A DNA stretch of 64,000 nt, from positions 1 through 64,000 of the forward strand of contig CAINFC010000006.1 of the NCBI GenBank assembly GCA_903847975.1. The letters are read 5' to 3'. A model generated the notes under the pieces. The model did no database searches. It had not been told where the DNA came from and saw nothing but the letters and a program-made list of their open reading frames with translations. The position numbers were made by a program, and so were the translations under genes. The number at the start of each line of letters is the position of its first letter. Position 1 is the stretch's first letter. This document shows positions 55,641-64,000 of this stretch, in pieces. The DNA comes from an uncultured Acidobacteriota bacterium (GTDB lineage Bacteria > Acidobacteriota > UBA6911 > CAINFC01).

Positions 55641-58031
55641 ATGAAAAGTCTTGCGGTGCTGTTCCTGCTGCTCGTTTCGGTTTTGCCCGCTGCCGCCCAG
55701 CCTTACTTTGTGGCCCCCCCCCCGCAGGGCAACGACGCCAATCCGGGAACCATGGGAAAGCCCTTTGCCAGCCTGCCGCGCGCCCTGAATGCCTGGCGCC
55801 GCAAACCCGGGGTTATTTATCTTCGCGCCGGGACTCACTATCTGACCGAAACGCTTGTTCTGGGCGGCGAGTTTTCCGGAAGCAGGGAATCTCCGACTCG
55901 GATTCAGGCCTATGCCAGCGAGCAACCGGTTCTCAGCGGGGGACGGCGTCTTGCGAATCTGGACTGGAAGCCCAAAGGCAACGGAATTTTCATGGCCCAG
56001 GTGCCGGCGGACCTCCGCACCGAGGAGCTTTTTGTAAACGGCGAACGCCAGATCCTGGCGCGATACCCGAATCTGGATCCGGGCGCCCGCTACTTTCAAG
56101 GTTTTGCGGCCGACGCCCTGTCCCGGGAAAGAGCGTCCCGCTGGGCCGATCCCGCAGGTGGATATTTCCATGCCATGCATCCCGCGCTCTGGGGAGACTT
56201 CACCTGGAAAATTACGGGCAAGGAACCATCCGGCGAGGTGCGCCTGGAAGGTGGCTGGCAGAATAATCGCGGCGGTGCCATCCATCCGGAAATCCGTTTT
56301 GTGGAAAACATTTTCGAGGAGCTGGATTCCGAGGGAGAGTGGTACCTGGATGAAAAAAAAGCCCTCCTGTATTTTTTCCCTCCATCGGGGCTGGATCTGA
56401 AACAAGCGGTCTTCGAAGCCGTGCGGCTTCGCACCTTGGTGACCTTTCGCGGCGACCAGCAGCATCCGGTCCGATTCGTCACTCTCCGCGGACTCACCTT
56501 CCGCCATTGCGCGCGTACCGTTATGGAGACGCGGGAACCCCTGCTGCGCTCCGACTGGGCCATTTCCCGCAGCGGAGCGGTTTTCTTCCAGGGAGCCGAG
56601 GACTGCGCTCTCGAGGACTGCTTCCTGGATCAACCGGGCGGCAACGCCGTATTTGTCAATCACTACAACCGGCGGATCACCCTGCGCGGCTTGCGCATCG
56701 ACCGTGCCGGGGCCAGCGGGGTATGCTTTGTCGGAGACCCGCAGGCGGCGCGCAACCCGCTGTTTCACTACAGCCAGGTAAACCGCCTGGAGGAGATCGA
56801 CCGCACCGCAGGCCCGCGAATGGATCACTATCCGGCGGACTGTCGGCTGGAGGACAGCCTGATTACCCGTACGGGAAGAGTGGAGAAGCAGACCGCCGGA
56901 ATCCATATCAGCCTGTCCATGAGGATCACGGTGCGCCACTGTTCCGTATACGATATGCCCCGCGCCGGAATCAATATCGGGGACGGATGCTGGGGAGGCC
57001 ACCGGATCGAATTTTGCGATGTCTTCGATACAGTCAAAGAGACCGGCGATCACGGCTCGTTCAATTCCTGGGGCCGGGATCGCTACTGGCGCCCGAAGCC
57101 ATCCGAAGTGAACGAATGGATCAAGCAGGCTCCGGAGCTGCCGCGCCTGGATGCCATCGCTCCGGTGGTGCTGCACAACAACCGCTGGCGCTGCGACCAT
57201 GGATGGGATATCGATCTGGATGACGGCTCTTCCTTCTACACCATCACCGGCAATCTGTGCCTCCATGGAGGAATCAAAAACCGCGAGGGCTATGGAAGGA
57301 TTGTGGAAAACAATATCCTGATCGGGTCGGGATTTCACCCCCACGTCTGGTATGCGGAATCGGGAGATATTTTCCGCAGAAATATCGTCTCCGGGGAATA
57401 CCGCCCGGCCCTCATGCCTGCCGCACCCTGGGGGCGGGAGATGGATTACAATTTGGTTCACCGGCACGGGGCGGCCTCCCGGCCGGCTGAGGTCCTGCAG
57501 CGGCAAAGCGGGAGAGACGAGCATTCCATCCTTGCCGACGCGAATTTTGTCGACCCGGGGAGGGGAGACTTCCGGGTAAGGGAAAACTCTCCCGCCCTGG
57601 CTTTGGGCTTCGTCAATTTTCCGATGGACCGCTTCGGGGTTCAGAATCCGGCTCTCAAGGCTTTAGCCCGGACTCCCGAAATTCCGGCTTTATCATCGGA
57701 TCCGGCGGAGCGCCCTGCGGAGCAGGCCGTCTCCCGTCCGGAAACCAGGGATTGGATGGGAGCCACGGTGCGGAGTATTGCCGGGGAAGGAGAAAAATCC
57801 GCATTCGGTCTTCCCGAGGCCGCCGGGGTACTGATCCTGCAGGTTCGGCCCGGTTGCGCGCTGGACCGGGCCGGATTGAAAAAAAATGATGTGGTTTTCT
57901 GGGTCAACGGCGAACGGACCAGGGACATTTCCTCCCTGTTCCGTCGCGATGCCCCGGTGTTTGCCCGCACCGGCCTGCAGATCGTCCTCTATCGCAACCA
58001 GGAGGAAGTTACCCTGGAAGTGGCGCCGTAG
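55641..58031 (+). CDS. Secreted parallel beta-helix protein with C-terminal PDZ domain
   Basis: Protein of 796 residues with a signal peptide (1-19, LPAAAQ). Residues about 25-120 open with the polysaccharide-lyase-like YFVAPPPQGNDANPGT and GKPFASLPRAL signature. A right-handed parallel beta-helix extends to about 640 (repeating NAVFVNHYNRRITLRG-type coils). The last 90 residues form a PDZ domain (GVLILQVRPGCALDRAGLKKNDVV). The start at 55641 follows CAGGAAA; a longer frame would overlap the oxidoreductase. Beta-helix enzymes of this type cleave or modify acidic polysaccharides. The PDZ tail is rare on this fold and suggests binding of a partner's C-terminus. It follows the exported oxidoreductase directly. 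Confidence 0.9.
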   Translation: MKSLAVLFLLLVSVLPAAAQPYFVAPPPQGNDANPGTMGKPFASLPRALNAWRRKPGVIYLRAGTHYLTETLVLGGEFSGSRESPTRIQAYASEQPVLSGGRRLANLDWKPKGNGIFMAQVPADLRTEELFVNGERQILARYPNLDPGARYFQGFAADALSRERASRWADPAGGYFHAMHPALWGDFTWKITGKEPSGEVRLEGGWQNNRGGAIHPEIRFVENIFEELDSEGEWYLDEKKALLYFFPPSGLDLKQAVFEAVRLRTLVTFRGDQQHPVRFVTLRGLTFRHCARTVMETREPLLRSDWAISRSGAVFFQGAEDCALEDCFLDQPGGNAVFVNHYNRRITLRGLRIDRAGASGVCFVGDPQAARNPLFHYSQVNRLEEIDRTAGPRMDHYPADCRLEDSLITRTGRVEKQTAGIHISLSMRITVRHCSVYDMPRAGINIGDGCWGGHRIEFCDVFDTVKETGDHGSFNSWGRDRYWRPKPSEVNEWIKQAPELPRLDAIAPVVLHNNRWRCDHGWDIDLDDGSSFYTITGNLCLHGGIKNREGYGRIVENNILIGSGFHPHVWYAESGDIFRRNIVSGEYRPALMPAAPWGREMDYNLVHRHGAASRPAEVLQRQSGRDEHSILADANFVDPGRGDFRVRENSPALALGFVNFPMDRFGVQNPALKALARTPEIPALSSDPAERPAEQAVSRPETRDWMGATVRSIAGEGEKSAFGLPEAAGVLILQVRPGCALDRAGLKKNDVVFWVNGERTRDISSLFRRDAPVFARTGLQIVLYRNQEEVTLEVAP

Positions 58032-58051
58032 CGGCCGTCCGCATGAATGTC

Positions 58052-58081
58052 GGTTTCGAAAAAAACCAGTTTTTTGCTGGC
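58052..58081. terminator. Weak bidirectional terminator
   Basis: Between convergent genes. Plus strand: GGTTT/AAACC stem, loop CGAAAA, then AGTTTTTT. Minus strand: GCCAG/CTGGT stem, loop CAAAAAA, then seven T. Stems are only five base pairs, but both T-runs are correctly placed. Confidence 0.4.
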
Positions 58082-58092
58082 AGATAAAATTA

Positions 58093-60948
58093 TTATTGGG
58101 CGGGCATCGAAAATGGCGCGCCTTCCGGGCCGAAGAAGGAAAGGGTAACGGTGCTCTTCTCCGAAGGGCTCAGCAGAATGAATTCGGTCTGATACCCGCC
58201 GCCGTCGGCCATCTGGGGAAACAGGATCGGTAAAGCCGGCGTTTGGGTCAGATCGGCAACCGGTAAGGTCGTAATCAGGAAATCGTTGCGTGAGTTGGTC
58301 AGGGTTCGCAGCGTAAGGGCGGAAAAGGGAACGGCCGAGGCTATGTCGAGAACTCCCTGGAACCCGGAACTCAGGCCGCCGATCCATTGTCCCACATACG
58401 CGGAAATATGGCCGTTGCCGGGGAGAATAATGTTTTTCTCCGCTCCGCCCGCAGGAGTGACTCCATCGGCCAGAAAGGCTTTGAGGGTGATTTGCCCGGG
58501 AGTGGAAGCCGGCATGGCGATCGCCAGGCCGGAGTCATGCCCTTTGGCCATGTCCAGATAAATCCGGGCGTGGGTTGTAGGAGTCGCCGGTGGAATCCCG
58601 GCCTCGGTGATCAACAGGCCGCCGGAAGTACGACTGAAGATTCCGGCGGCCGCTGGCGTGCTGCTTCCGGAATCCGGAATCAGCTGCAGCGACCCGGTTT
58701 GAATGGCGGACGGAGAGCCGTCCGTCTGAAAAAGGTAGCCCCCTCCGGCGGGAAGAGTATAGGGAAAGCTCGAGCCGGCTTCCCCGCTGCGGCTGCGAAC
58801 CGTCCAGGGAAGGCCGTCGTCGGAGTAAAATCGCAGGGTGCCCGATTGCCTCTGGGTGGATGGATTGAGCAGACAGAAGGACGTAACGTAGCCTTCCCCG
58901 TTCGCCAGGTGAGGGAACGTCAAGGGTAAAAGGGAAGGCGGCTGGGCGAGATCCGCTGCCGGCACGGTTGTAAAAAGAGTGTTGCCGCGCTGGTTGACTG
59001 TCATCCGCAGAGCTGTCAGGGCCAGCGGCTGGTCCGAGGAAACTTCCAGCGTTCCCCATCTTCGGGTGACTGGAAAATCGGCCGGAAGAAGAAAGTCGGG
59101 AGCCAGTTCCTGCAGCTGGTGAAGAAATCGGGAACGCTGTGCAGAGGGAGCCAGGCTCCCATGCCCGACGGCCAGCGTCTGTCCCTGCAGATCGCGAAGC
59201 GTAAAAATTAGGGCCGCGGCCTTTTCTCCCCGGTTGACCAGGGCGATTCCGGTAAAAATGTCCATGGGGTCGCGGGAGGCATTGGGGAGATCGGAAACCA
59301 CTTTGCTTGCATATTCCACGAAAATCCGTGCCGCCGCTGTCGGCTTGGCGGCCGGAACCGCAGCCTCGCTGACGGTGACGCCGCCCTGGGTGACCCCGAA
59401 AACCGCCGAGCCATGGGGCACGGCCGCTGATGCCGACTGGCCGACTGCGTATCCGCTGCGCAGGCTGCCGCTCGAAGCCGGAGTCGGGTAGCTGGCGGCA
59501 CCGCCCGCGGCAACGGTCAGATTTACCTTGGATACGTCACCCACAGAGCGGATTGCGGTGGAGTACTGAATCATTCCGTTGGTTAGGGCCGGGGGTTTTT
59601 CATCCTTGGGCAGGAAGGTGCGGATATATTCCACTCCCACCTGGTCGGCGGAAACCTGGACGCGAACATAGCCGGTATTGGAAAATTTATCGCCCGAAGT
59701 GTAGGCATCGGAATTCCAAAGCGTGTAAGTCGGGTCGGCAGGCTCCGGCAACTCCAGGTAGGTTACGCCATCCAGCTGCTGTCGAACGAACAGGTGATCG
59801 TGCCCCTGGAAAAAAATAGTGACGCGGTTGGCGACCAGCAGCGCATGAATCGGCATTTCCCAACCAGGACGGTTGGCGGTAAACCCCCAGGTATCGTTCT
59901 GGTTCTTTCCGCCCCATTCGAAGTAGGGAGCCAGCTCGATGGCCCCGCGCCCGCTGCCGACGACATGATGGGCAAATACGAACTTCCATTTTGCCTTGCT
60001 GTTCTCCAGGGTGCGCTTCAGCCAGCGATATTGGGCTTCCCCGTGGGTGATGTCCCAGCGGTTGGGCGTTTTCGGCCCTCCGCCAAACACGTTATCCACC
60101 GGTACCTGGGAGGCCCAGTAGGGATCGATGGCCACAAAGAGCGCGTCACCCCATTCCCAGGCGAAATAATTGCGCAGCAGGCCGATATGCGGCACTTCTT
60201 CCGTATTGCCGGTGTAAAAGGAATCCGGGCCGGGCTGGGCGTAATACAGATTTCGGGCATTCTGGGCCCATACCGCTACGTTGTTGGGAGTGCCGTCCAG
60301 CAGATAGCGGGCGGCCTGTTCGTGATTGCCGTTCACCAGGAAGAGAGGCGCCGAGTGTGCCAGCAGGCCAAGGAAAGGAAGCTGGATCGTGTACCGTTCA
60401 GCAACCGTAGCCGCACTGACCGTGGTCAGCGTGTCCACGCTGAAGTCATCGCCAATGGTCATGAAGAAATCCGGCTGATCGGCCGCTGCGGTACGGAGCG
60501 TTCGGCGATAAAGCTCGGCATCAAATTGGCTGGCACGTTCCGGATGCGAATCCCCCTGGATGCAGAACCGGAAGGTGCTGCCCGGGGCGCGCTGGGTGTG
60601 AAAGGTGAATACCTCGCTGCTGCTGTAGGAATCCTGCGCCTGTTTTTTGTGGCGGACCCGGTAATAGTAGTGCCGGTTGGGGGCCAGGTCGGAAAGAACT
60701 TCCTGGCAGGGCTGATTGGCCCTGATCCCCTGACGGACGGCCGTCTGCCTGGATAAGGCGTCGGGCTGCTCTCCGTATTCCAGGTACTGGAATGCCAGAT
60801 CCGTCGGGTATGTGATGTTTATGGTCATCGATCGGTCTGTGGGTCGGCCCAGGTTGATAAAACCCGGAAAGGTCTCCGCTGTTTGTGAGCGGATTACCCC
60901 GACTGCAGTCAGAAGAAGCAGAAAGCCGGCAAAATACTTTGGATTCAT
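58093..60948 (-). CDS. Secreted calcineurin-like phosphoesterase with duplicated C-terminal surface modules
   Basis: Protein of 951 residues: signal peptide 1-21, an FN3/purple-acid-phosphatase N domain (about 30-115), and a metallophosphoesterase domain (about 125-400). The five metal-binding blocks are present: QGDSHPE, TIGDDFS, NGNHEQA, HHVVGSG and QGHDHLF. The remaining 550 residues carry two copies of a beta-rich module (starting near 540 and 780), each opening with a variant of ITEAGIPPATPTTHARIY. The enzyme should hydrolyse phosphomonoesters or diesters outside the cell. The downstream gene on its 5' side is a paralogue 20 bases away, so the pair arose by tandem duplication and is co-transcribed. 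Confidence 0.9.
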   Translation of the reverse strand: MNPKYFAGFLLLLTAVGVIRSQTAETFPGFINLGRPTDRSMTINITYPTDLAFQYLEYGEQPDALSRQTAVRQGIRANQPCQEVLSDLAPNRHYYYRVRHKKQAQDSYSSSEVFTFHTQRAPGSTFRFCIQGDSHPERASQFDAELYRRTLRTAAADQPDFFMTIGDDFSVDTLTTVSAATVAERYTIQLPFLGLLAHSAPLFLVNGNHEQAARYLLDGTPNNVAVWAQNARNLYYAQPGPDSFYTGNTEEVPHIGLLRNYFAWEWGDALFVAIDPYWASQVPVDNVFGGGPKTPNRWDITHGEAQYRWLKRTLENSKAKWKFVFAHHVVGSGRGAIELAPYFEWGGKNQNDTWGFTANRPGWEMPIHALLVANRVTIFFQGHDHLFVRQQLDGVTYLELPEPADPTYTLWNSDAYTSGDKFSNTGYVRVQVSADQVGVEYIRTFLPKDEKPPALTNGMIQYSTAIRSVGDVSKVNLTVAAGGAASYPTPASSGSLRSGYAVGQSASAAVPHGSAVFGVTQGGVTVSEAAVPAAKPTAAARIFVEYASKVVSDLPNASRDPMDIFTGIALVNRGEKAAALIFTLRDLQGQTLAVGHGSLAPSAQRSRFLHQLQELAPDFLLPADFPVTRRWGTLEVSSDQPLALTALRMTVNQRGNTLFTTVPAADLAQPPSLLPLTFPHLANGEGYVTSFCLLNPSTQRQSGTLRFYSDDGLPWTVRSRSGEAGSSFPYTLPAGGGYLFQTDGSPSAIQTGSLQLIPDSGSSTPAAAGIFSRTSGGLLITEAGIPPATPTTHARIYLDMAKGHDSGLAIAMPASTPGQITLKAFLADGVTPAGGAEKNIILPGNGHISAYVGQWIGGLSSGFQGVLDIASAVPFSALTLRTLTNSRNDFLITTLPVADLTQTPALPILFPQMADGGGYQTEFILLSPSEKSTVTLSFFGPEGAPFSMPAQ

Positions 60949-60968
60949 AAAGGTGTTGCGTAGGGAAA

Positions 60969-63782
60969 TTAATTGTCCGCCGGTATGGCGGCCAGTACGT
61001 CGCCTGCATGGGTGCCGAAAAGGGCAAAGCAGATCACCGGCGAAGCAGAGGTGGCCCGCACGTACCCCTTATCCATGGAAGGCAGCGTTCCGACCAGCTG
61101 GGGAAGCAGCCGGGAAAAACGTCCGCCTGCCGGCACAATCTGCGATCCCGCGGCAGCCAGAGCCCCGTTACTGTGGAATACTTCCACGGTAATGGTAACC
61201 GGCTGAAGGTTCGGATTGACGGCCGCCAGCCCGGTGAAGAAATCCTTGTTCTGCGCCAGATGCGGGAAATAGGAGGTGGTGCTCCCGGCAGCGGAAAGCA
61301 CCATCGCGCTGCCGAACTGCCGGCTCTCGGAATCGTTGAAAGTCACCGATCCCGTGAAGCGGCCCAGATCGCTTTCGACGCGTAAATAGCCCTGGACGAG
61401 CGATGTTCCGGGTGTCGATCCCAGGAGATCCATCACCGAGAGCCGTCTGGATCCGGAGGGAGAAAGAAGAACCGATGCCGTCGAACCCAGAACCGTTCCA
61501 TTTTCGCTGATCAGTTTCAGGGTGAGACTTTGCGGAGCGTTTTCCAGATTGATCAGATCCAGGCGGGTCGTAAAGCCGCCACCCAAGGCAACCTGCGGGG
61601 CATACTGCAACTTCGGAGAGTCGGCATCGGTGTCCACCCCCGGAAGCGCCGCCAGCCATCGGGTATCGCCGAACGTAACCAGCGCGGCTACCCCTGCGGA
61701 GCTCTGCCCGCGAACGTAGCCGCCGCTGCCCGAAGGGGAACGAAGGCTGGAAATGGAGGTGAGGGTTCGGCCGCTGGCGCTGATAACCCCTTCCCGGGTC
61801 CCCTGAACCGCCCCGTTTTCCCCCACCATGTCGAGGCGAAAGGAATTGGGAGTTGCCGACGGGTTGATCATTACGATTTCCCCGTTTTCCGGTGCCGGCA
61901 GCACGAAGTGAAGCAAGGTCTTTTGCGGAGCGGCGGCGCCATCCATCCAGGTCAAACCGTCATCGAAAAAGAGAAACATGCTGCCCGGCCCCGTGCTGCT
62001 GCTTTCCATGGCGCACCAGGCTGCCGCCTGGGTCAGATCGGGGAACAGCTGCCGGAACAAAAAGGCCACCTGGCCCCGCGGATCCAGGCTGCGCTGCGCC
62101 GTACCCAGCAGCAGCCCCTTGTCGGAGTATGCCTTGAAGATCAAGCTGGTGGCGCTGGAGAGCGGATTCATCACCGCGATGCCCGTGGATTGTCCCGTTT
62201 CGGTCAATACTTTCGGAATAAAGCGGCGCTGCCCTATGAGGAGGGTGGTGGTGGTCGTCATCCCAGTGGTGGTGGTGGACGGCCGCTGGGTGGTAGTGGT
62301 CGTGGCCTGAGTGGTCGTTGTCTGGATCGCCGTGGTGGTTGGCAGAGAAGTGCTGGACTGGAAAGGCAGGAGGATGTAGGAGTCCCCGATGCTTCCGTTT
62401 TTTCGACCCTGGGTTTCCTTGGCGGGAACCCAGGTTTGCACGTACTCCACGTTCACATCGTCGGGCGAAACGGTGCAGCGCAGGTAACCGATCCCTCCCA
62501 GAAGCCTTCCGGTCGTGTAGCCGTAAGAAGCGGCCCGGGTGCCCAGGTCCGTATTGACCGCGCTGGGCTGAGGTGACTCCTGGTAGACAATGCCATCCAG
62601 GTCCTGCTTGCCGTAAAAATGGTCATGCCCATGGAAGAAGACGTGAACCCGGTTGGCAACCAGCAGGTTATGAATCGGCATTGGCCAGCCGGGGCGCGCC
62701 TGGCTGAATCCCGGGGTGTCGTCCAGGTTATAGCCTCCCCATTCCAGGTACTTGGCCGCTTCCACCCCGCCGCGCATCTGCCCCCCTTTGTTCCATCCGC
62801 CGACCAGGTTGTGGCTGAAAACGAATTTGAATCGGGCGGAGCTGCCCTCCAGGATTCGCTTCAGCCAGTCGTACTGCTCCCGGCCCAGGGTCAAAGACCA
62901 GTCGCCGCTCTGTTCCGGAGCTTGGGGTGTGTGCCAGTAAGGATCCAGCACGACAAAGAGAGCATGGCCCCATTCCCAGGCATAGTAGCTTTCCCGCAGG
63001 CCGACAAACTTTTCTTCCTTGGTGCCTCCGGTATAAAAGGCGTCCGGGAACGGATTGGGAATATAAAGCTTGCGGATCAGGGTATCCCACACCGGGAGGC
63101 TATCGGCGGAATTGTTTACCCGGTTGCCCCATTCCGCTTCATGGTTGCCCAGTACAAAAAAAAGGGGCAGGGAATGACAGGCAATATCGTAATAGCTGCG
63201 GAGCTGGAAAACACGGTCTACGACAGCCTGATAGGCGATGGGCGGCTGAATTTTATCCGTCATCCAGGTGTCCCCCAGGTCGATCAGGAAGTCCGATTTG
63301 CCGGCCAGCATGTTCTTCAAGGTAAGACGATAGGCTTCCGGGTCGGAATTTTCATCCAAATGCGGATCCGCCTGCACCGCAAAAGAAAATGTACTTCCCC
63401 GCTTTCGCTGGGTGTGGAAGCTGTGTTCGTCCCGGGACAGGAATTCGGTGGAGCCCGTTTCCCGGTAACGCATTCGGTAATAATAAAGAGTATCCGGTTG
63501 CAGGCCCTGGATGGCGACCTCGATGGGGGTTCCCGCAGAGAAGCTGGCAACCTGGGTTTTTCCGGAATAGGACGAAGAATCGGGACCGTATTCGAAGTAC
63601 ACATCCAGGTTGCGGTCGGCAACCGCATGGACAGTGATCGAACTGTCCGTCGGGCGCCCAAGCAGTTCACCCATAGTGAACGTGGGCGCGGCCTGGCCCG
63701 TCGGCTGCAGGACCAGCCAGACCAGCCACCCCATGAACAATGAAAGGCGGTTGTATATCGCATCCTTATCTCGTAATTTCAT
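60969..63782 (-). CDS. Secreted calcineurin-like phosphoesterase with threonine-rich linker
   Basis: Protein of 937 residues, paralogue of the next gene. The signal peptide (about 12-31), FN3-like domain and metallophosphoesterase domain (about 130-400) are conserved, with QADPHLDE, LGDTWMTD, LGNHEAEWG, SHNLVGGW and HGHDHFYGK. Residues about 477-514 form a Thr-rich linker (runs of TTTT with Pro, Ala, Gln). After the linker a different repeated beta module begins (IPKVLTETGQSTGIAVMNP), found again near 730 and 830. The linker is absent from the paralogue, whose C-terminal modules are also different. The ATG follows AGGAGACAGAGG. Confidence 0.9.
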   Translation of the reverse strand: MKLRDKDAIYNRLSLFMGWLVWLVLQPTGQAAPTFTMGELLGRPTDSSITVHAVADRNLDVYFEYGPDSSSYSGKTQVASFSAGTPIEVAIQGLQPDTLYYYRMRYRETGSTEFLSRDEHSFHTQRKRGSTFSFAVQADPHLDENSDPEAYRLTLKNMLAGKSDFLIDLGDTWMTDKIQPPIAYQAVVDRVFQLRSYYDIACHSLPLFFVLGNHEAEWGNRVNNSADSLPVWDTLIRKLYIPNPFPDAFYTGGTKEEKFVGLRESYYAWEWGHALFVVLDPYWHTPQAPEQSGDWSLTLGREQYDWLKRILEGSSARFKFVFSHNLVGGWNKGGQMRGGVEAAKYLEWGGYNLDDTPGFSQARPGWPMPIHNLLVANRVHVFFHGHDHFYGKQDLDGIVYQESPQPSAVNTDLGTRAASYGYTTGRLLGGIGYLRCTVSPDDVNVEYVQTWVPAKETQGRKNGSIGDSYILLPFQSSTSLPTTTAIQTTTTQATTTTTQRPSTTTTGMTTTTTLLIGQRRFIPKVLTETGQSTGIAVMNPLSSATSLIFKAYSDKGLLLGTAQRSLDPRGQVAFLFRQLFPDLTQAAAWCAMESSSTGPGSMFLFFDDGLTWMDGAAAPQKTLLHFVLPAPENGEIVMINPSATPNSFRLDMVGENGAVQGTREGVISASGRTLTSISSLRSPSGSGGYVRGQSSAGVAALVTFGDTRWLAALPGVDTDADSPKLQYAPQVALGGGFTTRLDLINLENAPQSLTLKLISENGTVLGSTASVLLSPSGSRRLSVMDLLGSTPGTSLVQGYLRVESDLGRFTGSVTFNDSESRQFGSAMVLSAAGSTTSYFPHLAQNKDFFTGLAAVNPNLQPVTITVEVFHSNGALAAAGSQIVPAGGRFSRLLPQLVGTLPSMDKGYVRATSASPVICFALFGTHAGDVLAAIPADN

Positions 63783-64000
63783 TCCTCTGTCTCCTGTCCG
63801 GTTCGTCGACTCATCGCATATCAGACCATTGACGTACGATGGACCCAGGTGGTTGACAGCACGTGCAAAAAGTAACGCCTCTTCCGTCTCCGGGATTTTA
63901 CAATCCTTACCTTTTGGGTAGAGGGCTTATGGCGAGCAAATCAAGTGTGATATTCTCTTATTAAATCATCTTCGAACGAAATTAAGGATAAGACCCATTA
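63783..64000. other. Intergenic end of window, no gene seen
   Basis: The 218 bases before the phosphoesterase pair carry its promoter region, but I could not identify convincing -35/-10 boxes. No reading frame with a ribosome site, RNA gene or hairpin terminator was seen. Confidence 0.5.

Overview
The window is a gene-dense, GC-rich stretch of bacterial chromosome. It holds 41 protein genes and one tRNA, and no gene-free stretch reaches 300 bases. An outer-membrane (Gram-negative) bacterium is indicated by kdsB (Kdo activation for LPS), a probable outer-membrane barrel protein, many signal peptides and a PilT motor. Several traits suggest Acidobacteriota or a nearby phylum: two-component-type beta-propeller sensors, a DUF6677-like membrane protein, phosphoesterases with duplicated surface modules, and a SpoIIE/STAS partner-switching operon. 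This placement is inference from gene content. I see no insertion sequence, integrase, prophage or CRISPR array.

Layout. 0-7.4 kb: a hybrid histidine kinase with a propeller sensor, convergent with a ferritin-ispG pair, then a CBS-domain membrane protein. 7.4-15.9 kb: a 2000-residue alpha-2-macroglobulin followed by a VIT/VWA protein. These are bacterial relatives of two animal protease-inhibitor families, side by side. 15.9-20.1 kb: a small helical secreted protein, uppP, kdsB and pyrG (envelope and nucleotide functions). 20.1-27.7 kb, minus strand: pilT-recX-alaS-lytic transglycosylase-propeller protein. 27.8-31.1 kb, plus strand: two small membrane proteins, a PfkB sugar kinase, tRNA-Val(UAC) and an unknown secreted protein.

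31.1-41.2 kb is one tight nine-gene minus-strand operon: STAS, AdhE, an NMT1-type binding protein, a Cache/GAF histidine kinase, a receiver, a receiver-PP2C phosphatase, an RsbW-like ATPase, STAS, and an ABC_sub_bind binding protein. It reads as a partner-switching signalling pathway with periplasmic ligand-binding proteins and a fermentation enzyme built in. 41.4-51.3 kb, also minus strand, holds a second set: a STAS protein with a large unassigned C-terminal region, a permease fused to two substrate-binding domains, its ATPase, a probable lipoprotein made almost wholly of a nine-residue repeat (NPNFQSVLA), a secreted zinc-peptidase/propeller/barrel protein, and a PrsW intramembrane protease. 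These two blocks are the most unusual part of the window. The repeat protein and the permease-binding-protein fusion are the best candidates for something undescribed.

51.5-58.0 kb, plus strand: a tandem-duplicated binding protein, an aminotransferase, a Tat-exported oxidoreductase and a parallel beta-helix/PDZ protein, mostly with 4-base overlaps. 58.1-63.8 kb, minus strand: two paralogous secreted metallophosphoesterases, one with a threonine-rich linker.

Five sigma70-like promoters can be read directly. They lie upstream of kdsB, the DUF6677 gene (apparently leaderless), the tRNA, the duplicated binding protein and, less surely, the nine-gene operon. Strong intrinsic terminators are scarce.
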